From the NCBI GenBank assembly GCA_032207245.1, contig CM063510.1, positions 43,742,556-43,806,555 on the forward strand: a stretch of 64,000 nucleotides of DNA, in the 5' to 3' direction. This document shows positions 32,031 through 45,760 of this stretch, piece after piece (the first letter of the stretch is position 1; every line of letters begins with the position of its first letter). A program made the translations under genes and the position numbers. This DNA comes from Pardosa pseudoannulata (Eukaryota > Arthropoda > Arachnida > Araneae > Lycosidae). A model generated the notes under the pieces. It was given only the letters and a program-made list of their open reading frames with translations. It did not search any database and was not told the DNA's origin.

Positions 32031-33864
32031 TAAAAAATAACTGAATTATAAATTTCTTTATACATGTTACAATAATTTCTCCGTTTTTTCCAGTTCTAGG
32101 TTTGTTATGTCGTCCATGCTTAATCGCTGATTGTGTGCGTTTTGGTTTATAATGCTTTACAGTAAATTCGCTAACACTACGATATTGGAAAATGTTATTG
32201 CCCGTATAACGTGATTAACCTTCATTCTCATGAAATGAAGATTTTTCTTTTAATTTTTCGATTGCATTAGAAATTATAGCAGATATTTTGTTTTTGGCGG
32301 TCAATGTAGCTCCCATTCAGCCCTGAAACGGATCGGTAATTATTGATTTTATTTTTTCTCTTATCCCAATAAATCCGCCATGATAAAGGAGAGAAATTTA
32401 AGGTGAGATGGAGCGGGAGAGTATGTGTTGGATTCACTGACCCACGTGAAATTCTGATTTATATTAATACTACAATAGTTTTTAAGTAGTGATAAATCGT
32501 TGAATATTTTCCGGCATTTGCCTTCTTTTTTTTTCAAAGTACTGATAAATTCATTCTAGTCAGAAAGGTATCTGCGTCTCAATAATTTGCGTTTCTCCCT
32601 TTGGTTTGGAGCACTTAGGTTAATTTTTTTTCGCCGAAGCTAAATAGACTATAATAACAAAGTTAATATTTCAGCTACTACTTCTGTTACTTAAATTAAA
32701 ACGTCGTTAGTCTTGTTTCACATTTCCAGGAATATTTCACTTTCGAAGAAAAAAAAAGTGTGTAAATACTTTTGTTAAGCTTTATGTCCTTCTGCCAGGC
32801 TGGTAAATTATGTACCAGAAACTTTTTTTTTTATAAAAATGTATAATTATTACTCCAGTTATTACTCGTCTATTTTCGGACATTTCACTCAGTATGTTTT
32901 TGTCAAAACTAACTGATAAACAGGATAATTTTCTGGATACACATCGAATCCTAATAATATGAAAATGGAGGTAAGTGCATTACTAACCTCCTGGCTTTAG
33001 CAATACGCACATGGAAATGCAAGTAATAGGGATACAATTATAATTTAAAGGAAACTTTTAGTGGGGTTAGGGTGCCCAAATTTTACAAATACTTGTCATG
33101 TTCGAAAACACTTGAAAATTCACATTCGAAATTATCTTGAAGTTTGGACGTACTATCCAGAGTGACCGGTTGTTTGAAATTATGAATGTAATAAGTGTTT
33201 TATCAGATCCAAAATTATTGGAATCCATCTTAATGTCGGTCTTGAAAATAATAGTTGCGAACAAAATTTCTGCTAATGTAGAAAGAATGGTTGCAGAGTA
33301 AAGCTGCCAAGTTTCAGGAAAATAAATTATTATGTTTTGGTCTGTCAGTACTTAATTGCTTTTAAAGTCATTTCTTTTGTATACTGTGCTGCTACACACA
33401 CAGAAAAAACTTACACTATAAAAATTGTAGTTTAAATTTTTTGCGTCTTACTTAAAGTTTGGATCTTTATTATTTGTCTCATATTAGTCTTGGAGTTTGG
33501 AATAAATCCGAGGTAAAATAGATGCAGCATTAGTATTAAATACAGGAATAAGATAGCAGACTGTTTAAGCACTGTTTAAAGTATTGAATGAGTCTTTAAG
33601 TTTTATCCAAACTGATATCTAAAATGTATGCGTAATGTATGAAAATTTTCTCTGTTGATTTGGGATTGATTTGAGTCATTGGGATATTCTTAACATTAAA
33701 ACCACGGGTTAGATCAAACTAACCCCAATTAATATGAATCCGTGTTGTTATCCAAAAAGTACACTGTATTTATAAGCAATAATATTTATTCATTGTTAGA
33801 CATTAAATTATTATACTAACTGATAAATGATAAGGTATTACAATATCAAAAGGTATATAAAGTT
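32031..33864. other. AT-rich intergenic DNA, nothing recognised
   Basis: No supported gene, terminal repeat or array over 1.8 kb. Confidence 0.5.
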
Positions 33865-34669
33865 CAGGGGCGGACTAAGGCCTAGGCAACCCGTAATTTT
33901 TGGGCCGAAAATTAGGTTTTTAATTTTTGATTTTATTTAAAAGAAAAACTTGATATTCTTAATTATTGCTGAAACGTATCCAAATTACGCCGAATCGTTG
34001 ATTGATAAAGTCGACAAGTGTAGACGAGCATTCTCGTGCTTATGCATTAGTGTCGATGTGTGAAATACGATCGAACCTCGCGTTTAACAAGCCTTTACTC
34101 TACACGCCAGTAAAGGCTTTCTCCTGTGTCCATGTGGTTATTTATTCAGGAAAATAATATTATTGCAACATTTTCTAATTTAAACATAATTCTGAGTATT
34201 TATTTAACCCTTCAAATAAGCAATGCAAGCGATGCAAGATCATTCTCAGTAATGGCCAGAATAAAAAAAAAATTTAAGATCCACATTAGGCCAATAAAAA
34301 TTAAATAGTTTATTATTACTTTATATAGAAAAAGAGTTATAAAATAACTCTATTAATTATGACAAACTAATTGACGAGTTTGCAGAATTAAAAGTGAGAA
34401 AAATTGGCAATATAACTAATCAATCTGGGTATATTTAGGAATTGTTTTTTTTTATTAATTATGTTTATGTTTGTTTTAATAAATTATGTTTATTTAATTT
34501 TTCTACATGTATTTTTCCCTTTTCTTCCTTAGAATCCGATAATTATATACAACTACATACTATATACTTTAAAACCAAACTACCAAACGCAAATTAAGTG
34601 CCATGACTGAAAAATAGGCCCGGAGTTACAATGTTGCCTAGGGCCTGCTTTAGCCTTAGTCCGTCACTG
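33865..34669 (+). mobile_element. hAT transposon, deleted copy, 805 bp
   Basis: Ends CAGGGGCGGACTAAGGC and (inverted) CAGTGACGGACTAAGGC, with the 8-bp duplication ATAAAGTT at 33857-33864 and 34670-34677. Same family as 10808-12424 but on the plus strand and half the length. At about 34218-34270 the frame reads ASDARSFSVMARIKKKF, the hATC core, followed by a frameshifted remainder. Confidence 0.88.
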
Positions 34670-34677
34670 ATAAAGTT

Positions 34678-35860
34678 AGAAAAATTTATAAACAACTTTA
34701 ATGGACTGATTTAGTTTCTTACCAGTCGAGGTTTCTTACACAGTTCAGGAGAAACTTGGGCAACTTTTTGTTTTTGATATATTTTATACATTTTCTGCAT
34801 ATCAGTATTTTACAGTTAGCAAATATGTACAGTTTTATTTCGACACTTAGAAGCCTAGAAATGAACCATTTCTCGTCTAGGCACAGATTCTTCAATAATA
34901 TATTTTTATAGAATTTTATGGGTACAAAATTAATACAAGAAATTTATTTCCATTTAGGTAGTAACTTTTCGAGGAAATTGAAAACAAAATAGTTTATAGG
35001 TCAAAATGATTCATACCTCGGTTAAAAATTTAAATTAAATACTCGATTGCGGTTACTGCACTATTTAATTGCAAAAATGATCATATAATTCAAAATTACG
35101 TGTTCCAGGCAAAGTAAAAACTTTTACAATCACAGTACTGAAAAAGAAAAAACCTAGATCTTAATAATTGTAATCAGACAGACGTCCTTTTGCGAACTTC
35201 GTTTTTATAATAGTGACAACCCCAACCACTAGATGGCGGTGCTTTCTACCTAGAAGTTTGTTTTCTGATTTCTCTGTATTTTCTAACACAAACTTTCACA
35301 AACACTTGTTGCTCCCTTATTTGTTTAAAATTGAGTTAATTTTATTATGCCCGTTTTTTTCTGTTTTCGTAAAATCTGAAGAATAAAAATTTTATTTAAG
35401 TCACATATTGCATTTGAGCGATAAGAAACACATTTTGTTTCTGCTTTTATATGAAACACTGTTTTAGGATTCTTAGATTTTGTTGTTTATGTCGAAAAAA
35501 TTTTTATAAATGACGGCTTGCAACAAATACATTTTTAGAATCGTTTGAAATGAATAAATATTTCGGATAAATACATCATATTAAAAAAAATTAGAACTAA
35601 TATTTCAAACAGCAAGCAATGTTCATAAAATATTCTAGGTGCTTTAGTAACTGTAATAGAAAATTTTTCGTGCGAAATTATAATATAGGTAATGAATATA
35701 GGTATATGTATATAGGTAATGATTCTTTTAGCATAAATAAATGTATGTTTGTAACATTTATCATTTATATTGAAACATTTTGCTGTATGGCCTCGTCTAG
35801 TTCAGCTTATGAATATTCTCATATTGAAACATCTTACTTCGCTCTGTGTGTGTAAATATA
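34678..35860. other. AT-rich intergenic DNA, nothing recognised
   Basis: No gene or repeat boundary is supported. A CTCF-like match is listed separately at 35226. Confidence 0.4.
35226..35239 (+). promoter_or_regulatory. CTCF-like motif in intergenic DNA
   Basis: CCACTAGATGGCGG fits CCASYAGRKGGCRS at all positions and sits in otherwise featureless AT-rich sequence. Confidence 0.35.
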
Positions 35861-35876
35861 TAGTATATATATATAC

Positions 35877-35925
<49 letters not shown>

Positions 35926-35990
35926 CATATATATATACATATATATATATATGTATATATATACATATAAAAAATATATATATATATATA
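35861..35990. repeat. interrupted (TA)n with TAC/ATG variants
   Basis: TA-rich run with regular ACAT and GTAT interruptions. Overlapping Ile/Tyr frames are artefacts. Confidence 0.9.
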
Positions 35991-36000
35991 CATTTATTCG

Positions 36001-36518
36001 TAATTTAATAAACAGCATGTATTATGCATGCAAAAAATATTCTAGCTAATTCGTAATTTAATAAACAGCAATGTACGAGAAAAAAAAAATTTCACGGTGT
36101 TTTTAAACATTTTTTCATTAAGGTACAGATAAATTTGAAGAAAATCAAGCTTACATGTAGATATCATGAAAGTTTAGACAAAAAATGGAAGTCTTAATAG
36201 GAAGTTTATTGGGCATGCAAATTGTTTGGAGTTATTTCTATAATTTGGCACTCATGTTCTAGAAAACGTTTCACGTTCTGATGCTCAACGATGGTTACAT
36301 ATGGTTTGAATGGGATTATAATATAAACGTAATATAAAGATAAATTTTTATTTACACGAGATTTTCACTGCATTGTTAATAATTTACAGAGGTATAAATG
36401 GAAGACAAAACATACAATGAATCCACCAATGTTAATGTATAGAAAATCACTGAAGTAAAGGACGAACAACCATTCTTGTGTGTGTGTGTGTGTGTGTCTA
36501 TATATGACACTGACGAGT
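36001..36518. other. intergenic DNA with a short (TG)n run
   Basis: A duplicated TTCGTAATTTAATAAACAGC occurs at about 35997 and 36050. (TG)n lies at about 36477-36498. Otherwise nothing recognised. Confidence 0.5.
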
Positions 36519-36841
36519 TGTTAAGGCATGGAAGACACATTTGATTTCATATGTAAAAACTTCTTTATTGTAATCCTTCTGCCCATGGCTATGCCATTTA
36601 GATATCTTTTTTTCATGATTTTCCACGACTAACGTAGAGGATTCTAGGAGGATCAGCCCGAGTTTCCGCTCAGAACTATCTTTTTTGGCAAAATTCCTAT
36701 GTCTACTTCCACATCATCTTTTTTACTTGGTATAGTTCCGCTCGAGATTGCGTCTTTCTCCTATTAAGTTATCGTTAAGGAGTTCTAACTATTTTTAATT
36801 ATAACTCGCTTAATTCTTAACCCTCATTTTTAAACCTAACA
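36519..36841 (-). mobile_element. candidate solitary LTR, copy 1
   Basis: Homologous to 59601-59932 along its length. On the minus strand it begins TGTTAGG and ends CCTTAACA (short inverted TG/CA termini) and contains AATAAA about 50 bases from the 3' end. These are LTR-like traits. No target duplication is visible, so another repeat type is possible. Confidence 0.45.
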
Positions 36842-36842
36842 C

Positions 36843-36850
36843 TCTCTCTC

Positions 36851-36916
<66 letters not shown>
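36843..36916. repeat. compound (CA)n(TA)n microsatellite
   Basis: CTCT and CA runs followed directly by TA. Confidence 0.95.
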
Positions 36917-36919
<3 letters not shown>

Positions 36920-37424
36920 GCGTACATACGTACATACATAGCCTATACATACTAATATAAATATTACTGCAAAAATCTAATTTTTCATCAATTTTAAAAT
37001 TTAACATATTAACAAGTTGCATTATTTGAATTAAATGGATTAACAAAAATCAGGTGAAATTATTACATTCAGTTAATGACTATTTTATTTTCTAAAAAAT
37101 TTTAAATAACTTTCATTTTCAATGCGGTTTACGTGAGATTTTAATGACTCATTCGGAATTTTAACCTTGATAGCGCCACTTCTGCTGACCTTCTGGCAAT
37201 TTCCTAGTACCCCAAAATACTAGGATAAAACGATCTTTAACGGGAGGTCGACGCTCTCTCCCTCTAGGGATGACAAAGTTTAAGTTCATATAAGGATGGC
37301 TCGAAATTTCAAACAATATTTGTTGTATAAAATAATTCGTTAAACCAAATTGCTTATAAAAATTTATGGAAAATATTGGGAAGCATATCTTTCTACCATA
37401 TAGCTTTATTTTTCATAAAATTTA

Positions 37425-37690
37425 ATGGTAGCTCTATCGGCAGAGGCATGGATAACAAAAGTGTTGCAAATTCAAAGTTTGAGCCGTCCAAATATCTACC
37501 GTGTTCATTAATGGCGGTTAGGAAACTTAAAATAGGTTCGCAATTGCAATGTCTTTTAAGTTCCCAAACGATACCTCTGGATATGGCAGTCCAAGAGTTG
37601 AGGACTTCTGCTTAATCCTTGCTTCTAAGTTACGAGGACCTACTGTTAGAAGTCCAACTTCCCGCATTAGAAATAATAACAATAATTTAT
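37425..37690 (+). mobile_element. tRNA-derived SINE, family B, short copy
   Basis: Head GGTAGCTCTATCGGCAGAGG and TTTGAGCCGTCC, body AAGTTCCCAAACGATACCTC, ending AATAATAACAATAA without the long 3' part of types I or II. Confidence 0.65.
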
Positions 37691-37960
37691 AAAATTTAAA
37701 ACACCTCGAAATTAGCATGTTTTACGTCATGGATTTATATGTAACTAACGCTTAGCTTTCGGTGCATATAATTAAAGTTCCCGAATTTATGTTACATTTA
37801 TTTCAAAATTTTAATAATCTTTTATATTACATATCAGCAATTTCGAAATTAAAATAATTTATTTCCATTAAGTTAATACTTTAATTTTTTCATTATCTTA
37901 AATATAAACAAAAGAAATAATAGTACTATGTCTGGCAATTTATAGTTGGTTCAGGACATG

Positions 37961-38599
37961 CACTCAAAAGCCAAAGCATTATGACCACCCCTACATTTTG
38001 AAATGAACTCGGCTGGATGACGTGAAAGGCACGTGATCAGGTGGAAGTGGTATTTAACTGCTGCTGGATAATCTGAAGAATCATTGGTGTATGTCATGCC
38101 AACTCATTTTCATAGTTTTTGCATACCGATTATTAGTACTCCAGTACTAGAGGGCTTGGTCCAGGGAGTACAGTTGAGTATGCTTCCTGTGAGATCTTGT
38201 GATCCTGAAGAATCATTCTTTCACTTACTTCAGTGTGTGATGGAAATGGAACGTTCCAACAGGACAACGCCCCTTGTCACAAGGCTAAAATTGTGTCGTA
38301 GTGGATCCAGGAACATGATGCTGAATTCCAGTTAATGTCCTGGCTGCCTAACTCATCGGATCTCAATCCGATAGAACACATTCGGGATGTCATGGGACGG
38401 CAGCTCATAGTTCAAAGACCACCCATTCTCAAGATCTCGGATTTGCGTAACCGTTGCTTAAACATCTGGTACAATCTGTCTCCGGCCATCTACCAAGGAC
38501 TTGTGGCATCCATGCCAAGGCGGGTTGAAGCTGTGTTGCGCGCCAAAGGTGGGCCAACTCGTTATTGACAGGTGGTCATAATGTTTTGGCTCTTGAGTG
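37961..38599 (+). mobile_element. Tc1-like transposon, internally deleted, 639 bp
   Basis: Inverted ends CACTCAAAAGCCAAAGCATT and (inverted) CACTCAAGAGCCAAAACATT continue to ATGACCACC, about 29 bp with two mismatches. The right side is followed by TA; the left flank is TG, likely a mutated TA. The transposase 5' two thirds are missing. Confidence 0.85.
38238..38568 (+). pseudogene. Tc1 transposase C-terminal remnant
   Basis: The frame shows GTFQQDNAPCHKAKIV, with the second catalytic Asp, then a TAG at about 38300 in place of a sense codon. SWLPNSSDLNPIEHIRDVMG follows, with the catalytic Glu, and it ends VASMPRRVEAVLRAKGGPTR before TGA at 38566-38568. The DNA-binding domain and first catalytic Asp are deleted, so no active enzyme is possible. 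Confidence 0.85.
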
Positions 38600-40099
38600 T
38601 ATATGTTAAACACAGGATATATACAGATATAAAATAAGATTATTTATTAAAATATACTTCTTGTATGAGTATGATTCAACAGTACATACTTCTTGTATGA
38701 GTATGATACATGCAAAATTACAATCTATATTCCTTTTTGTGAAACAAAAGTCAATATAGATTGTAATTGTACTTTATTACACAATACAATTAAGAATGAA
38801 AACCTTCATCAAATGTTTAAAATACAGTATACAAAATATACATAAAATGAAGAAAAACTTTTTTAATAAAAAGAAATTCGCTTCTTTATTGAGTGTTCAT
38901 TTCCCCTATCATACAAAGGAAATTTTCTTTATCCAAAATTAATGTTTTCTCTACAGCCATTGTAACTAAATAATAGAGGCAGCTCAATAAAGAATCGCTG
39001 GGGTGGTTTTAACGATGCGACCAATGAGTCTATCAATAGCAAGGTCCCGACTTGCAGCCATTTCCATATTGATTCATTGTTCCTGGATTTGTCAAATTAG
39101 AATCGTCTACTGGGCGAATTCCATTGAAGTGCGCGTGGAATTCTGACATAATTTCGCTGCTTGGTCATGCCTCAGTGACCCAGCCAGAACACGCTCTCGT
39201 ATGCCGTTCTGATGCCGCCTTTTTCGCTTCCAGAAATGTCTTTGTTCTATAATGGTAGAATTAAAAAGTCGCAAGCCTCGGCTTGATGGGTTATAATACC
39301 CGACGGTAATTTGTATTTTTATGAGTGCATGACCTCTAAGAGAGTGCGTATTCTCACATGACGAACTTTCGCTTGACGAATTCTGCCGGCTCATGAGGCT
39401 CACTCTCATTAGCCGCATATATCCGGATGATCCGTTATATATACATATATATAACGTCTTGATAAGTTATATAAAACCAAACTGTAATTTGTATTTTTAT
39501 AGGTGTCTGACGTCTAAGAGAATGCGTATTCTCACATGACGAACTTTCGCTTCACGAATTCTGGCGGCTTATGAGGCCTGCTTCGTGATATTTTCCTAGG
39601 CTGGCTTGCGCCCCCACAACCCTATATAAGCGGATGTAAAACGTTTTGGTGAGAGAGTGCTAAAAATGAATTGTCTGAATATACTCAATATTTTTATTTT
39701 CAAATTTTCGTGTCTTCTTGTTGGCCCACGACAGCATGATTGTTGTGGGTTAAAACACCCATCACATTTATGTGGGCGCAACCACCCCCTCACTCACACA
39801 CACTCTATATACATATGTGTGTGTTATATGTCAAAAATTATTCTCCCTAAAATTCAAAATTATTCCCACGCGCATTCTAGTTTTCATAATCTTAACTTTC
39901 CTAAACACTTTAGATTAGTCAAGTTTCCCTGATATTGGCATGCCTTCCACACTTCCCAAAACTATAGAATAAATTCAAATGTGCAGCATTCTCGTTCTCT
40001 TCTTTAACACTAAACATATTATAACCGGTTAAATGATCGGTAATGTATATGTAAAAAAAAACGATGGGCAATAAATTAAAATAGAAATAAAAGAAATAG
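38600..40099. other. intergenic DNA with an internal direct repeat
   Basis: A block of about 95 bp (TTGTATTTTTAT to TATGAGGC, including GCGTATTCTCACATGACGAA) occurs at about 39312-39397 and again at about 39490-39577. A minus-strand frame at 39107-39418 has no recognisable domain. A short repeat AGTACATACTTCTTGTATGA is duplicated near 38655-38700. Confidence 0.45.
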
Positions 40100-40103
40100 G
40101 TAT

Positions 40104-40730
40104 TGTGACGTCGCTACACTCCATTGGCTTCACAAAGGGGTTTTGTTAAAGCCCAGAGCAGGGCAACACTCTGTCTGGGATTTTGACACTACACTACAAA
40201 GGGTTGTCACTTTGACCACGCCTTGAGATGTCCGAGGTAAATCGGAAGAACGGATGGAACAACGAAATGTCAGATAGTAGGTGCCACCAAAGGAGCTAAT
40301 CAAAGGGACCAGGACAACGACTCGGAAAGAAAAAGCCAATGGGAAGAGGCGAAAGGTGACGTCAGGCGGCTCGAGTTTTCCGCCGGATAGTCCCCAGGAG
40401 GAGAGAACGAACAGAGGTTCTACTTGTGGCGGTTGGTTTTGGTTAGAGAGCTTTTCTTCAGCTTTGTGTGGGACTCAAGGAGACTCAGTTGTACCCCTGT
40501 ACAACGGTATCTGTCTGCACATGTCAGCAAATTGTTTTTTAGGTTCGCCTTGAACCTGGGACTTTTAGGTCCGCACCAGCTTGCCTGAGCCTTGTGATTT
40601 CCATTTGGAAAATTTGTACATACTCCATTTTAATCAAGAATAAACGCTGTTATTGTTTCTAAGCTGTACGTCGTGTCATAACCACTTCGACACGCACACG
40701 CTACTCGAAAATCCTGTGACGGACGTTACA
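40104..40730 (+). mobile_element. solitary LTR of a retrotransposon, 627 bp
   Basis: The segment begins TGTGACGTCGC and ends GGACGTTACA, giving inverted TGTRACGTC termini. It contains AATAAA at 40639-40644, and is flanked by GTAT on both sides (40100-40103, 40731-40734). A 4-bp duplication with TG...CA ends fits a Gypsy or BEL type LTR left after recombination between two LTRs. No internal coding sequence is present. Balanced base composition sets it apart from its surroundings. Confidence 0.78.
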
Positions 40731-40734
40731 GTAT

Positions 40735-41220
40735 GTATTAAGGGAATAAAATGAATAAATGAAATAGGTAAAATAAAATAAATAAGAGAAGTAGGTATGT
40801 ATTAAGTGTTGGTATGCTTAGCGTTAATCAAGCTCTCCATTTTTCCAGGAAAAACTGAACGGTACAATTTTAATGCCGTTGTTTCAGCAATAATGTTTTA
40901 ACATGCTTTTTTTAAAATAAATACTGTACAAAAACTGTTTCTCGTAAGAAATCATCCAAGTAATTTTCTTATCCTCGGGATGGCTTTTCAAAGATCAAAC
41001 AGATACGCATTTGTCTCTGGTCTATGTAAAGCGCATCCGTCAGTTATCCGTCACGAACACGGAAATAAAAGATTTAAATATTTGGCTGGATCTTACATTG
41101 TGACTGACAGCCTGTTTCGCCACGATGACTGCATCTGAGTTGTATTGCCAAGCAAGCCGTGGTAATTAAAATAAGGGCTATTTCTTCTGTGTAATCAGTA
41201 AAGATTATAGTTACTGGTTG

Positions 41221-41221
<1 letters not shown>
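40735..41221. other. AT-rich intergenic DNA, nothing recognised
   Basis: No supported feature. Confidence 0.45.

Positions 41222-41274
<53 letters not shown>
41222..41274. repeat. compound (TA)n(TG)n microsatellite
   Basis: TA run directly followed by TG run. Confidence 0.95.
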
Positions 41275-41700
41275 AAACATAGCGATTGACACGCTATGCC
41301 TCAGCCCTGGACTTCAGTAGTCGGGACAGAAGTGATGTCGTGGTCGAGAAAACGACAAGATTTTCAAAAGAAAATTAGCAGCAGCTTTATTTGGTCATCT
41401 CCAACAGTCAACTCTCACGAAAATTAACCATGCAGCCTCTTATAAACTTAGGGGCGCCACCAGCGTGCGGAAGTAATTCTACGTGCAGACTTAAGAATGT
41501 TGTTGTGTGAATTTTAGAAATCTTAGTTCAGCGAAAGCAGGTTGGCGTGTTTCTGTCGCCAAGAGAAAGGAGATTTTTTTCTATGAAAGAGTTACACCAA
41601 GAGGTTACTAGAAAGACAGAGAAATCGTGGACTTGAGGATTTTTTAATATGAGTTAGTAATTTTAATTAAGATTAAAGTAATTAAATTATTACATTACTT
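41275..41700 (-). other. possible LTR-like fragment
   Basis: On the minus strand, a TATA-like TTTATAAGAGG (about 41451-41441) is followed about 60 bases later by AAATAAAGC (about 41386-41378). This promoter to poly(A) spacing is seen in LTR R regions. Borders and target duplication are not identifiable. Confidence 0.25.
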
Positions 41701-41702
41701 AC

Positions 41703-41703
<1 letters not shown>

Positions 41704-41762
<59 letters not shown>
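41704..41762. repeat. compound (CA)n(TA)n microsatellite
   Basis: CA run directly followed by TA run. Confidence 0.95.
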
Positions 41763-44268
<2,506 letters not shown>

Positions 44269-44635
44269 CAGGGACGGTTCTCAGCAATAAACCACCTGCG
44301 TGCGAGGTAGTACTTGGTCGTCTTTCTTCCTGCCTGCCAGATAGTATTTGGTAGCTCTTTATCAATGCCTTTTCAATATTTTATCGGCCTAATAAATCTA
44401 TCTAATTTAATAAATATTTTTTCAGCCGTTCTAGTAGTTGTGCATCCTGCGTCTTTAAAATACATGTGTTTCTATTCTACGAGACTTTCTTTTATTCATT
44501 CGTTATAGTTTAAAATTAAATTTATTATTCGTTTTTGACTTTATTATTCGCTCTATGATAATGAGTTATTCTAATTTTGAAATTACTTATATTGTCATTG
44601 TAATATAATCCCTAAACTTACCTGAATTCTGAACC

Positions 44636-44900
44636 ACAGTAGCTCAGTCGATAAAGGAATCGACCTCATAACCGGTGGGTAGCAATATCAAAGGTCGAAC
44701 CGTCGAAAGATCCGACGTGTTAATTAATGGCGACTGGGACACGTAATATAGGTCCATAGTCACAATGTTTTCCAAGTTTCCAAACGATACCTCTAGAAGT
44801 GACAGGCTAAACCTGGGTGAGGTCTTTTGCTCCGTTACTGTTTCTAAATTACAGGGAACTCAGTGCGGCAATGTTACTCTCGTCCATACCATTCCTTAAG
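44636..44900 (+). mobile_element. tRNA-derived SINE, family B copy
   Basis: Head CAGTAGCTCAGTCGATAAAG with ATAACCGGTGG and GGTCGAACCG as B box, body TTTCCAAACGATACCTCTAG. The 3' part diverges from both type I and type II. Confidence 0.7.
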
Positions 44901-45017
44901 CAACACGTGCTTCCCAGGTTGTGCTAAATGAGTAACAGCTTTGCAACCATATTTGGCATAAAGATGCTTATCTGTATTGGCAGATGCATTGAAAAAAAGA
45001 TTCTATTACACTTTTTG

Positions 45018-45178
45018 GAGTGCTACGGTCTACTTTTCGCAACACGAAGGCTAATGAGACCGGGACCTACTGCTTAAAGCCAACTCCGAATGGCTACGGA
45101 CATCCATGCCATATGGGATTCGAACCCACGAACTTCGGTTCCGAAGGCCAGCACCCTAACCATTCGGTCATCGTTCGG
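45018..45178 (-). mobile_element. SINE family A, nearly full-length
   Basis: Minus-strand head GATGACCGAATGGTTAGGGT, B box GTTCGAATCC, body GCTTTAAGCAGTAGGTCCCG and end CGTAGCACTCCAAA. One inverted-repeat arm (45179) abuts its 5' end. Confidence 0.82.
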
Positions 45179-45482
45179 TATCCCGTAGAACAGAAACACA
45201 TGTATTTTAACACACAGAATGCACATGGACTTAGCTTTCCCCTGCGCAAAACGCATGTGCAGTGTTATGATCTGGCAAAAAACTTCGGTGCCAAATATCG
45301 CCAAATATAACTCTTTTATCATGAACTTATAAAATCTGATTTAAAGAAATAAAAGAGTTATATTTGGCATCGAAGTTTTTTTGCCAGATCATTACACTGT
45401 ACATGCGTATTGAGCAGGGGAAAGTTAAGTCCATGTACATTCTGCAAGTTTTACATGCATTTCTATTCTACGGGAATATCTT
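45179..45482. repeat. imperfect inverted (foldback) repeat, arms about 140 bp
   Basis: The arm 45179-45320 (CGTAGAACAGAAACACATGT ... CTTCGGTGCCAAATAT) is the diverged reverse complement of 45358-45482 (ATATTTGGCATCGAAG ... TTTCTATTCTACGGG). A third partial copy of the outer part is at about 44462-44510. The spacer is short, so the region could fold into a long stem. Confidence 0.75.
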
Positions 45483-45499
45483 TTATTCCTTCGTTTTAG

Positions 45500-45577
45500 A
45501 ACATCCATGCCATATGGGATTCGAATCCAGAAACTCCGGTTCCGAATGCCAGCACCCTAACCATTCGGCCATCGCCA
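45500..45577 (-). mobile_element. SINE family A head fragment
   Basis: Minus-strand GATGGCCGAATGGTTAGGGT through B box GGATTCGAATCC to CATGGATGT. It adjoins the other arm of the foldback repeat, mirroring the SINE at 45018 beside the first arm. Confidence 0.7.
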
Positions 45578-45679
45578 ATTTCAAACGATAATGACACCCA
45601 CGGTAGTATCCATGAATTCAAACCTTCAGACTTCAAGTGCATTAGGCATCTCTCTATTTATCAAACTACCTGTGTACTA

Positions 45680-45760
45680 AGCCTGGGAGATATTCTGCTT
45701 GGTCTCTGCTTCTAAATTTCGAGGACTCATTCTTGAGGTCAAGTGAGTATTCAGTCCTCG
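45680..45760 (+). mobile_element. SINE family B fragment
   Basis: CTGGGAGATATTCTGCTTGG and CTGCTTCTAAATTTCGAGGA match the middle of family B. Ends are lost. Confidence 0.45.

Noticed and set aside
45020..45322. Overlapping frames on both strands
   Set aside because: They are translations of the family A SINE and the foldback repeat arm.
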